NCBI GenBank assembly: GCA_014730285.1
Contig: WJIM01000214.1
Location: 1 to 11,288 of the forward strand
DNA from: Candidatus Zixiibacteriota bacterium
Lineage (GTDB): Bacteria > Zixibacteria > MSB-5A5 > JAABVY01
Direction: 5' to 3'
DNA: 11,288 nucleotides
Program-made: the position numbers and the translations under genes
The notes under the pieces: model-generated
What the model saw: only the letters and a program-made list of their open reading frames with translations
What the model was told of the DNA's origin: nothing
The model's database searches: none
In this document: piece after piece, positions 1 through 6,195 of the stretch
Numbering within the stretch: position 1 is the stretch's first letter
Layout: each line of letters opens with the position of its first letter

Positions 1-870
1 GATGAAGGCTCGGATTACAAGCTGCAGCTCAAGAGCAGCGGCACCGGAACCGATGAGGCTCAGAATGTACTCGGCCTTTCAGTCGATACAATCGCGATTG
101 AAGGTACCGACGCTCTGGTCTCATTCGATAACTACACCAACACGATTTCATCGGTACGTTACGCTGCCACCGGCACCGAGACCCTTTATAACAAAGCTTC
201 CGGTGAAGCGGGCAGAGGCTCTGTGGATCTTACTGTTGCCACTGCGGTGAATGGTATTAACCTCGGCAACCTCCTGCTTGATGTCGATGCCGCCAAATTC
301 GATGTCCGTCTGGACGCCGGTCCGGCAACATCCGTAACGGCAGGTGAGGACGCCATCGTATGGAATTCGGCACGTGATGAATCAGTCGAAGTTCGTTACA
401 GCCTGACCTCCAACGGCGGTTCCGAGACAATCTCGAACGTGGACCAGTCACTGGTCTTCCAGATCGGTGGTTCTGTCGGACAGACGGCCAGAGTCGCTCT
501 GCGCAATATGTCCGCTTCTGCTCTGGGTAAGAACATTGCCGGTAATGCGTTCAGAAATCTGGCTGATATCGATGTCACCAGTGCGGCCGGAGCACAGGAT
601 GCTCAGGCAATTATTGACGCGGCTATTAATGAAGTGAGCACCACACGTGGTACTCTCGGTAGTTTCCAGAAGAATACTCTGGAATCCAACCTGACCAACC
701 TGAGAATTGCGGCGCAGAACCTGACCGCATCAGAGTCCAGCATTCGTGACACTGATATGGCCAGTGAGATGTCGACCTTCGTCAAGCATCAGATTTTGAT
801 GCAGGCCGGCACCTCGATGCTCGCACAGGGCAACCAGGTACCGCAGGTGGTACTCTCGCTCTTCCAATAG
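1..870 (+). CDS. fliC: Flagellin, C-terminal part (5' end outside window)
   Basis: Subunit of the flagellar filament, secreted by the flagellar type III apparatus and polymerised under the FliD cap. The frame is open from base 1 to the TAG at 868-870, giving 289 residues and no start, so the gene begins upstream. The first ~150 residues are a Gly/Thr/Ala/Asp-rich beta-type region fitting the variable, surface-exposed D2/D3 part. From about window residue 150 the conserved helical D1/D0 part follows: a segment reading DQSLVFQIGGSVGQ, then SFQKNTLESNLTNLRIA, SSIRDTDMASEM (about 247-258) and the terminal LAQGNQVPQVVLSLFQ. These match the conserved flagellin C-terminal domain. The GTG at 223 is an internal codon, not a start. 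A hairpin follows 14 bases after the stop, then flaG. The full protein is probably longer than 400 residues (inference). Family assignment is secure; whether it is the only flagellin gene cannot be seen. Confidence 0.95.
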   Translation, partial: DEGSDYKLQLKSSGTGTDEAQNVLGLSVDTIAIEGTDALVSFDNYTNTISSVRYAATGTETLYNKASGEAGRGSVDLTVATAVNGINLGNLLLDVDAAKFDVRLDAGPATSVTAGEDAIVWNSARDESVEVRYSLTSNGGSETISNVDQSLVFQIGGSVGQTARVALRNMSASALGKNIAGNAFRNLADIDVTSAAGAQDAQAIIDAAINEVSTTRGTLGSFQKNTLESNLTNLRIAAQNLTASESSIRDTDMASEMSTFVKHQILMQAGTSMLAQGNQVPQVVLSLFQ

Positions 871-884
871 AAGTTGAGTAAATA

Positions 885-912
885 ATTCCGGAGCCCGCAA
901 GGGCTCCGGAAT
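885..912 (+). terminator. Perfect 12-bp hairpin with GCAA tetraloop after flagellin
   Basis: ATTCCGGAGCCC (885-896) pairs perfectly with GGGCTCCGGAAT (901-912) around a GCAA loop (897-900), a stabilising GNRA type. It starts 14 bases after the flagellin stop. The 3' flank is ATACAAAATTACAAAG, so the U-run of a canonical intrinsic terminator is missing. It may be a partial terminator or a 3'-end stabilising structure on the abundant flagellin mRNA, lowering expression of flaG and fliD. The structure is seen; the role is inferred. Confidence 0.5.
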
Positions 913-937
913 ACAAAATTACAAAGAGGTGATTTAA

Positions 938-1330
938 ATGGAAGTGAAGGCGATTCAGGCGGCTGAAAGGATGCTGCCTCAAATGCTTCCTGCCCCATTC
1001 CTTCCGGGTCGTGGGGAATCGGAATCACCGAATCCGGAAAAAGCAGCTTCCATTGGAAGAGAAATTGCTAAGCAGGCGGTAAATGGCAGCGATGAAGAGA
1101 AGAGCGATCTTCTTAAATTGCAGGAAGAAATCAAAAGGATCAACGAGACCATCGCTCCCAAAAATATCGCCCTGAATTACTCCGTGGATGAAACCACGGA
1201 TGAAATTGTCATTAAAGTGGTGGAAATGCCATCGGAAAAAGTGATCAGGCAGATTCCGCCCGATGCCATTTTGAGTTTAAGAGGAAGACTACAGGAAATC
1301 CTGGGAGTCATATTTGACGAAAATGTCTGA
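938..1330 (+). CDS. flaG: FlaG family flagellar protein
   Basis: A 130-residue protein of the FlaG family, which in several bacteria affects flagellar filament length; its biochemistry is poorly defined. The N-terminal ~50 residues are variable and low in complexity. Residues 52-72 look like a charged helix (EEKSDLLKLQEEIKRINE). The diagnostic core is at 79-112: LNYSVDET, then IVIKVVE, then the signature VIRQIPP at 102-108, followed by a short amphipathic C-terminal helix ending VIFDENV. The start at 938 is supported by AAAGAGGTGA at 923-932, five bases upstream. It sits between flagellin and fliD, the usual place for flaG. The hairpin at 885-912 separates it from flagellin, so it may be read through from the flagellin promoter at a lower level. 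A FlaG call is safe from the core motif; the exact role in this organism is unknown. Confidence 0.9.
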   Translation: MEVKAIQAAERMLPQMLPAPFLPGRGESESPNPEKAASIGREIAKQAVNGSDEEKSDLLKLQEEIKRINETIAPKNIALNYSVDETTDEIVIKVVEMPSEKVIRQIPPDAILSLRGRLQEILGVIFDENV

Positions 1331-1367
1331 GAGAAAAAATTTTCCTGATAGGAATAAGGGAGTTTAA

Positions 1368-3713
1368 ATGGCTGGTCAGCAGATTGATGGGATCATGTCG
1401 AGTCTGGATACGACTCAGATAATCCAGACAATTATCGAGACTGAGGCCAAAGGGCTTCAGTTGATGCAGGCTGATAAGAAAGAGAAGACTAATCAGATCT
1501 CGGTCTACAATACTATCAGCGCCAAACTTATATCGATGAAACTGCAGGCTTCGAAACTGGCCCAGGCGGCCACATTTGACGCCGCCCAGGCGGAAGCTTC
1601 CAATAGCGATTACATTACGGCCACTATCAAAGGGCAAATCTCCGAGGGTCAGTATACAGTATCGGTAGGCCAGTTGGCCTCCAATCACCAGATTGCCTCG
1701 CAGGGATTCGAAAGCGAAACATCAAACGTGGGTACCGGGACCTTTACGATTCAAGTTGGTGATGGGAATTCTGTCAATGTTTCCCTCGATGAGGGTAATA
1801 ATACTCTTAAAGGCCTGAAGGATGCCATAAATTCCTCCGGCGCGGGTGTAAAGGCGGCAATTATCAATGACGGATCGGAAAATGATCCATACCGCCTTCT
1901 GCTGACATCATTAAAATCCGGGACCGAGAGTGAGATTTCGATTACCTCTACACTCACGGGAGGTACTTCGCCGGATTTCGAAAACTCGATATTCGACGAG
2001 CCCGAGGTGCTCGGCTTCGATTCGGGCTCGACCTCGACAGTATCGCTTGGGACCAGCGCTTCCTATACCGGCAATGCCAACAAGACCTATACATTTACGG
2101 TGGAGGGAAGCGGCAGCAAAACGATCGGTACAGACGCAGTCACAATCAACTGGAGCGACGGCACGAATTCGGGTTCGATTGAACTCGGCACCGATTATGT
2201 TCCCGGCTCCGAGGTTGTCCTCGCGGGCGACGGCGCGGACGGCCTGACCCTGTCTTTCTCAGCAGGCACTTTGAACGGTGGAGATGATTTTCAGGTGCAG
2301 ACTTTGGCGCCGGTCCTGCAGGCTGCACGAGATGCACGGATAACTCTGGGGAGCTCCGAGGGGGGAGGCTCTCCCATAACCGTGACATCCTCGACCAATA
2401 CGGTCGATGACCTGATTCCGGGGGTGTCCCTCAATCTCAAAAAGGTTACCGATGCCCAGAATCCCTCTATTACTATTAATACTTCGATTGATGTTAACGA
2501 TCTGGAATCACAGATCAAAAAGTTTATCGAATCCTATAATACCCTGATGGATGAGATCGACAAGCAGTTCGAATATAAAGAAGACACAAAGGAAGCCGGT
2601 ATTTTGTTTGGCGATACCACGCTTCTGACAATCCAGAATCGTCTGCGATCCTCATTGCTTCTTAAGCTTGATGATGTTGACGGTGAATTCAGCCTGCTTT
2701 CGCAGCTTGGAATTCGGCACAGCCAGCTCGGAGAACTTAGGGTTGCCGATTCCGGCAAGCTTCGCGATGCGATTCAGAATAATCTCGATGATGTCATAAA
2801 GTTTTTCACGAATTCGGCCAACTCCAATAACAGCAAGATCAGCTTCGCCGGCGCTACCTCTAAGACCAAAGCGCCCGATGACGGCTTCACAGTTAATGTT
2901 ACTCAGGCCGCTACTCACGGTTACCTGAAAGGAACTGCGATTACCGATCCCTCACAGGGCGGAATAGTAATCAATGACAGCAATTATAAATTAAAATTAA
3001 AAGTAGACGGTCTGGTGTCGGAAGAAATTACCCTGGCCAGGAAGACTTATAACAGCTTCCAGGAAATTGCCTCGGAACTGCAGTCCAAAATTAACCAGGA
3101 TGCCAAGATCGGCGACCTGGGTGTCACAGTCGATTATATGGATAACGGCGAGACTGGATACCTGAGGCTTTCCTCCGCCAAATACGGTGAGGATGCCAGG
3201 GTGGAAATCCAGGCCGGAATAGATTCCAGCGCCTTCACATCTCTGGGCCTGGCCAAAGGCCAGGTGATAGTCGGTAGGGATGTGGCCGGGACAATCAACG
3301 GCGAAGAAGCCGAGGGCAAAGGGCAGATGCTTACGGGAATGGAAGGCAACAGATATTCCGATGGATTATCGCTAAAGGTTGAACTGGAAGAAGGCGATCT
3401 AATTAATGATGGGAATGAAGCGACAGTTGTCCTTGTAAAAGGGTTCGCAACTCAAATCGATGAGCTCCTGGATATGTATTCGGCACAGGGCGAGGGTGTG
3501 ATCGCCAACCGTACCAATGCGATCCAGAGGCAGATCGATTCGATTAACGAAAATATCGAGGACGAGGAAGAGCGTTTGAAAATTAGACAGCAAAGCTTGT
3601 TCAAGCAGTATTACGATCTGGAGCAGGCCCTGGGGCAATGGAATTCGACCGCTTCATACCTGGAAACCCAGTTCGCGAATATAGATTCTAATTGGAAATT
3701 CATGGGAAAATAA
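1368..3713 (+). CDS. fliD: Flagellar filament capping protein FliD (HAP2), long form
   Basis: Forms the cap at the filament tip that folds arriving flagellin, and can also act as an adhesin. It has 781 residues; the E. coli protein has about 470. The start ATG follows AAGGGAG (1356-1362). Residues 1-~90 match the FliD N-terminal helical domain (opening MAGQQIDGIMSSLDTTQIIQ). Residues 93-195 form a flagellin/hook IN-like beta domain starting EGQYTVSVGQLAS. Residues ~205-320 are a Gly/Ser/Thr-rich insert. Then comes an IN-like segment, ITVTSSTNTVDDLIPGVSLN, and the FliD C-terminal domain start (ESQIKKFIESYNTLMDEID). Residues ~505-620 hold a second domain resembling 93-195. A C-terminal coiled coil (about 700-750, RQIDSINENIEDEEERLKIR) leads to the end SNWKFMGK. 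Upstream is flaG, and fliS follows after 22 bases. The family is certain; the middle-domain boundaries are my estimate. Confidence 0.96.
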   Translation: MAGQQIDGIMSSLDTTQIIQTIIETEAKGLQLMQADKKEKTNQISVYNTISAKLISMKLQASKLAQAATFDAAQAEASNSDYITATIKGQISEGQYTVSVGQLASNHQIASQGFESETSNVGTGTFTIQVGDGNSVNVSLDEGNNTLKGLKDAINSSGAGVKAAIINDGSENDPYRLLLTSLKSGTESEISITSTLTGGTSPDFENSIFDEPEVLGFDSGSTSTVSLGTSASYTGNANKTYTFTVEGSGSKTIGTDAVTINWSDGTNSGSIELGTDYVPGSEVVLAGDGADGLTLSFSAGTLNGGDDFQVQTLAPVLQAARDARITLGSSEGGGSPITVTSSTNTVDDLIPGVSLNLKKVTDAQNPSITINTSIDVNDLESQIKKFIESYNTLMDEIDKQFEYKEDTKEAGILFGDTTLLTIQNRLRSSLLLKLDDVDGEFSLLSQLGIRHSQLGELRVADSGKLRDAIQNNLDDVIKFFTNSANSNNSKISFAGATSKTKAPDDGFTVNVTQAATHGYLKGTAITDPSQGGIVINDSNYKLKLKVDGLVSEEITLARKTYNSFQEIASELQSKINQDAKIGDLGVTVDYMDNGETGYLRLSSAKYGEDARVEIQAGIDSSAFTSLGLAKGQVIVGRDVAGTINGEEAEGKGQMLTGMEGNRYSDGLSLKVELEEGDLINDGNEATVVLVKGFATQIDELLDMYSAQGEGVIANRTNAIQRQIDSINENIEDEEERLKIRQQSLFKQYYDLEQALGQWNSTASYLETQFANIDSNWKFMGK
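1644..1952 (+). repeat. FliD internal domain copy 1 (residues ~93-195)
   Basis: Protein-level repeat, not a DNA repeat. The order is GQYTVSVGQLASNH, then a short beta segment (GTFTIQVGDG), NVSLDEGNNTLKGLKDAIN, a variable stretch with AAIINDG, RLLLTSLKSG, and TESEISI. It resembles residues ~505-620 in the same order of elements. Similarity was judged by eye. Confidence 0.5.
1997..2030 (+). repeat. Inverted repeat inside fliD at the start of the GC-rich insert
   Basis: CGAGCCCGA at 1997-2005 is perfectly complementary to TCGGGCTCG at 2022-2030, with 16 bases between. A second, competing pair overlaps it: CGAGGT 2003-2008 with ACCTCG 2031-2036. It lies where the local GC content rises, encoding the stretch between DEPEVLGF and DSGSTSTV. 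It may be a by-product of Glu/Gly/Ser codons or a trace of the insert's origin. Confidence 0.45.
2880..3230 (+). repeat. FliD internal domain copy 2 (residues ~505-620)
   Basis: Second apparent copy of the beta domain at residues 93-195: DGFTVNVTQAATHG, NYKLKLKVDG, EEITLARKTYNSFQEIASELQ, GVTVDYMDNGETG, YLRLSSAKYGEDARVEI. It has the same order of elements as copy 1 and weak but consistent residue matches. The copies are ~410 residues apart and diverged, so any duplication is old. Confidence 0.45.
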
Positions 3714-3735
3714 AACAGGGTAGAGGAAGACATCA

Positions 3736-4176
3736 ATGAATCAAGCACTCTCGAGCTATCAAAAGAATCAGATTTCCGGCATGACTCAAAAGGACCTTAT
3801 CGTTCTTCTGTATAACGGAGCGGTAAATTTCCTGAAACAGGCCGAGAAATATCTCAGCGAGGAAAAGCCCGCCGAATTCTCTGATTCTATTGAAAGGACT
3901 CATAGGATAATCTATCATCTTTATACCACCCTCGATTTCGATCAGGGCGGAGAAATCGCTGAACATTTGGGGGCGCTCTATACCTTTATAATTGGTCAGC
4001 TTTACATAGTGAATTCAACCAAAAACGAGAAAATAATATCTGATCTGCTGGTTATAATAAACAATCTTAAAGAGGGCTGGGAAGGCTTAAACCCGGAGGA
4101 GACTTCAAAGGGAGCTGCGAATAAATACGGAGTAATGCCGGCAGGCAAGCAAACTGTTGTCTCAACGAAGGTGTGA
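3736..4176 (+). CDS. fliS: Flagellin export chaperone FliS
   Basis: Cytoplasmic four-helix chaperone that binds the C-terminal disordered segment of flagellin, stops early polymerisation and delivers it to the export gate. It has 146 residues, slightly longer than typical FliS (about 125-135) because of a polar C-terminal tail after residue ~120. Family features seen are an early Tyr in SSYQKNQI (8), the KDLIVLLYNGAV segment (19-30), a helix ending TTLDFDQGGEIA (64-75), LGALYTF (78-84), and LKEGWEGLNP near the end of the fold (111-120). The start at 3736 is preceded by GAGGAAGA. The gene lies 22 bases after fliD and directly before the FlgN-like gene, matching the common fliD-fliS order. Its stop TGA (4174-4176) is three bases before the next start, so translation is likely coupled. 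Confidence 0.93.
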   Translation: MNQALSSYQKNQISGMTQKDLIVLLYNGAVNFLKQAEKYLSEEKPAEFSDSIERTHRIIYHLYTTLDFDQGGEIAEHLGALYTFIIGQLYIVNSTKNEKIISDLLVIINNLKEGWEGLNPEETSKGAANKYGVMPAGKQTVVSTKV

Positions 4177-4178
4177 TT

Positions 4179-4628
4179 ATGGAGTATAGTCAGGTAGTAG
4201 AATTGGAAGAAAAACTGCTGGAGATTCTGCGGCAGGAATATTCCTTTTATCAGTCTCTCTATCTGCTTTTCGACAAGCAGAGAGATAATCTCAGATTCGA
4301 GCGCGATCAGAAGCTGATCGATCTCTATGATGAGATCGAAAAGGCCGAAAAAAGAATCGCCGATTCCGAGGATAAAATAGCGAAACTGAGAAGCGCCAAT
4401 CGCAAGATCTTCAATCTTGCCGCAACTTCCCCGGAAGTTAAAAAACTGGTGACCTCAATAGCCACTTTGCTGAAAAAGAATCTGGCATTGATTAAGGAAA
4501 ACGAGGAATTTGCAAAAAATAAACGCCATAGGATCGAAGAGGAATTGGAGCAGGTCAAACGTATGTACAACGCCATGGCCTACAAAAAGGCCGAAAAGGG
4601 CGCTAAGGTGTTCGATGGGAGGAGCTGA
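4179..4628 (+). CDS. flgN: FlgN-like flagellar export chaperone (all-helical)
   Basis: Probably the chaperone for the hook-filament junction proteins FlgK and FlgL, acting in the cytosol before export. It has 149 residues, nearly all predicted helix: a first helix VELEEKLLEILRQEYSFYQSLYLL (split here as residues 7-30), a second rich in charged heptads (about 32-75, with KLIDLYDEIEKAEKRI), and a third after a short break at SPEVKKL (84-90). FlgN proteins show this long-helix layout with an aromatic/Leu-rich N-terminal helix and little other conservation. A GTG at 4173 is in frame, but the ATG at 4179 is preferred because GAAGGTG (4167-4173) then sits five bases upstream. It lies between fliS and flgM; flgN is often next to flgM, which supports the call. 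An unrelated coiled-coil flagellar protein (FliT- or FlbF-like) is the alternative. Confidence 0.62.
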   Translation: MEYSQVVELEEKLLEILRQEYSFYQSLYLLFDKQRDNLRFERDQKLIDLYDEIEKAEKRIADSEDKIAKLRSANRKIFNLAATSPEVKKLVTSIATLLKKNLALIKENEEFAKNKRHRIEEELEQVKRMYNAMAYKKAEKGAKVFDGRS

Positions 4629-4713
4629 GATTATTTATTAATCTCGATCATCTTTATGATGGGAAGATATATGAATCGCATGGGAAACCATATTAAGAGG
4701 TTGGAGGCGAAAA

Positions 4714-4983
4714 ATGGAAATCAATGATGATTCCAAAATCAAGATTCATGGGTACGCCGAACAGGCTAACCAGGGAAAGAGGATGTCAAAAAACAAGAGA
4801 GATTCCAAGCGGGGAGATGAGGTCGAAATCAGTACCAGAATCCCCGAAAAACTGAATTCGAACCAGCAGGTTCGCGAAGATAAGGTTGCCCGGGCCAAGG
4901 CCAACATTGAAGCAGGCCATTATGATAAGCCCGAGGTTGTGGATGAAATAGTCGACCGTTTGATTGACCAGTTCGGGCTTTAG
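4714..4983 (+). CDS. flgM: Anti-sigma-28 factor FlgM
   Basis: Binds and inhibits the flagellar sigma factor sigma-28 (FliA) until the hook-basal body is complete, when it is exported and late genes such as flagellin are released. It has 89 residues, a normal FlgM length. The N-terminal half is polar and Lys/Asn/Asp-rich, as expected for a largely disordered secreted protein. The conserved part starts with DEVEIS (35-40) and continues with VREDKVARAKANIEAGHY (53-70), then the final sigma-binding helix VVDEIVDRLIDQF (75-87). The start at 4714 has a strong site GGAGGCG at 4703-4709. It lies downstream of the FlgN-like gene with an 85-base gap and 31 bases before the HDOD gene. The gap holds a possible -10 (TATGAT, 4655-4660) without a good -35, so a separate promoter is uncertain. 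Confidence 0.9.
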   Translation: MEINDDSKIKIHGYAEQANQGKRMSKNKRDSKRGDEVEISTRIPEKLNSNQQVREDKVARAKANIEAGHYDKPEVVDEIVDRLIDQFGL

Positions 4984-5014
4984 TACTGGCAGACGGATTT
5001 AGAGGTATTCTCAA

Positions 5015-5899
5015 ATGTCCTCTCTTAAAGAATCGAATGTTGCCGATCTGATTTCGAGTATTGATAATCTGCCGACTCCGCCGGTTGTCTTTTCTCGAAT
5101 TAATGAATCTATTTCAAATCCAAATTCATCGGCATATCAGATCGCATCCATAATTTCCGAGGATCCCGCTATGAGCGCCAAGATTCTGAGGCTCTCAAAT
5201 TCGGCCTTCTACGGGATCAGAAACGAAATAACCTCAGTCAAACAGGCAATTATAACAATCGGGCTGGAAGCAATACGATCTCTGGTTCTGTCCACATCGG
5301 TCTTCGATGCTTTCAAAACCAATCCGGAATTCGCCCAGCAGCAGGACCAATTCTGGCGCCACTCGCTGGCCGTGGCCTCGGCCTGCAGGGTGATTGCCCG
5401 ACGAGTTTCGGCGGACTGGATTCAGGATACCGACAAGGTCTTTTCCGCCGGTATGCTGCATGACATAGGAAAACTGGTGCTTCTGGCCTATTTTCCTTAT
5501 GAATGGGAAAAGATTAAGAAGCAGATGAAAGATTCGCAGGCCAAACCGACCGAGGTCGAAAAACAGATACTGGGGTATACTCATACCGATCTGGGCGCTG
5601 CTTTGGCTGACCGCTGGAATCTGCCGGAAGTGCTTCATGATGCCATAGCGTTTCATCATAAACCTCTGGAATCCCCTTTGAAAGATTCTCTGGCGCCTTT
5701 GGTCTTCTGCGGTAACTTCCTGTCCGACATGCTTCTGGAGCAGGAGCTGGATCCCGAAGAGATCGAGCTTGACGAGGAAACCACTGAGGTCTTCGCTTAT
5801 CTCAAATTAGGCCCCGACAGCATTAAGGCCTTAAGAACCGGCCTTATCGAGGAATACGCCAAATCCCAGGTCTTCCTGGAAATTGCCCGCGGTCTTTAG
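5015..5899 (+). CDS. HDOD-domain signalling protein, HD dyad retained
   Basis: A 294-residue stand-alone HDOD protein (HD-related output domain), with no receiver, GGDEF or EAL domain attached. HDOD proteins are regulatory, usually without proven enzyme activity; some affect motility, for example GsmR of Xanthomonas and Cj0248 of Campylobacter. The fold runs from about residue 10 to 215: LPTPPVVFSRINE (19-31), ISEDPAMSAKILRLSNSAFYG (47-67, split as two motifs), VKQAIITIGLEAIRSLVL (75-92), WRHSLAVA (114-121), MLHDIGKLVL (147-156), LGAALADRWNLPEVL (193-207) and AIAFHH (210-215). Many HDOD proteins lack the metal-binding HD residues, but here H149-D150 and H116 are present. The start has AGAGGT at 5001-5006. 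It closes the flagellar block and may share a transcript with flgM. No transmembrane or signal segment is seen. Its partner and ligand are unknown. Confidence 0.88.
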   Translation: MSSLKESNVADLISSIDNLPTPPVVFSRINESISNPNSSAYQIASIISEDPAMSAKILRLSNSAFYGIRNEITSVKQAIITIGLEAIRSLVLSTSVFDAFKTNPEFAQQQDQFWRHSLAVASACRVIARRVSADWIQDTDKVFSAGMLHDIGKLVLLAYFPYEWEKIKKQMKDSQAKPTEVEKQILGYTHTDLGAALADRWNLPEVLHDAIAFHHKPLESPLKDSLAPLVFCGNFLSDMLLEQELDPEEIELDEETTEVFAYLKLGPDSIKALRTGLIEEYAKSQVFLEIARGL

Positions 5900-6044
5900 A
5901 TCGCCAGGGAACCTCATCTTTTTCCACTTTTACAATATTTTCAATGTTTTTTCCGATAGAAAGTTATATCCAAGGCAGTATCTTGCGTAAAATATGCGGA
6001 AAAGTCGAAATTGATTCAAAAGGACTAAACAGATTCCTTTTTCC
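5900..6044. other. AT-rich intergenic gap with small inverted repeats, no gene
   Basis: No coding potential seen. A 6-bp stem with one G-T pair spans the HDOD stop codon (GCGGTC 5889-5894, GATCGC 5899-5904), but the nearest T-run (5918-5923) is too far away for a standard terminator. TTTTCCG at 5949-5955 is complementary to CGGAAAA at 5997-6003, enclosing a small CAAG/CTTG hairpin (5971-5985). GGAAAA (5998-6003) could instead pair with TTTTCC (6039-6044), just before the tRNA promoter. The structures are short and may be chance in T-rich DNA. Confidence 0.4.
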
Positions 6045-6072
6045 TTGACAAAATGTTTGTCCAGTTTAAATT
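6045..6072 (+). promoter_or_regulatory. Sigma-70-like promoter for tRNA-Val (and perhaps thrS)
   Basis: A perfect -35 box TTGACA lies at 6045-6050, with a candidate -10 TAAATT at 6067-6072 after a 16-base spacer (TTAAAT one base earlier is an alternative). The predicted start near 6079 gives a short 5' leader before the tRNA at 6093. This is the only consensus-like promoter I see upstream of the translation operon. Confidence 0.6.
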
Positions 6073-6092
6073 AACAGGCTTAGTGGATATAA

Positions 6093-6169
6093 GGGCGATT
6101 AGCTCAGTTGGTTAGAGTGCTTGCTTGACATGCAAGAGGTCACTGGTTCGATTCCAGTATCGCCCACCA
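6093..6169 (+). tRNA. tRNA-Val (anticodon GAC)
   Basis: A full cloverleaf of 77 bases can be drawn by hand. The acceptor stem is GGGCGAT with ATCGCCC, D stem GCTC/GAGT (one G-T pair), anticodon stem CTTGC/GCAAG with loop TTGACAT, a five-base variable region AGGTC, T stem ACTGG/CCAGT with loop TTCGATT, discriminator A, and an encoded CCA (6167-6169). Anticodon GAC reads valine codons GUC and GUU. All stems pair. It has its own promoter-like element upstream and a small hairpin plus T-run just after it. Confidence 0.95.
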
Positions 6170-6173
6170 TTTT

Positions 6174-6195
6174 AACCCCGCTTGAGGGTTTTTTT
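6174..6195 (+). terminator. Weak intrinsic terminator between tRNA-Val and thrS
   Basis: AACCC (6174-6178) pairs with GGGTT (6186-6190) around a seven-base loop, followed by an uninterrupted T-run 6189-6195. It begins five bases after the tRNA. The stem is only 5 bp, so read-through into thrS, whose start is 18 bases beyond the T-run, is plausible; no other promoter is evident for thrS. Confidence 0.6.

Noticed and set aside
223..225. GTG that could start a 215-residue flagellin-like protein
   Set aside because: The same frame is open and flagellin-like from base 1, there is no ribosome site, and flagellins need an N-terminal D0/D1 region lying upstream.
1342..1354. Small TTCCT-GAT-AGGAA hairpin before the fliD ribosome site
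   Set aside because: Only 5 bp, A/T-rich flanks, and it leaves the ribosome site free; too weak to call regulatory.
3248..3264. Perfect 7-bp hairpin (CCTGGCC-AAA-GGCCAGG) inside fliD
   Set aside because: Explained by the codons for Leu-Ala-Lys-Gly-Gln, with no flanking T-run and no sign of regulation; probably chance.
4173..4178. GTG start for the FlgN-like gene
   Set aside because: It overlaps the fliS stop and is part of the likely ribosome-binding site of the ATG at 4179.
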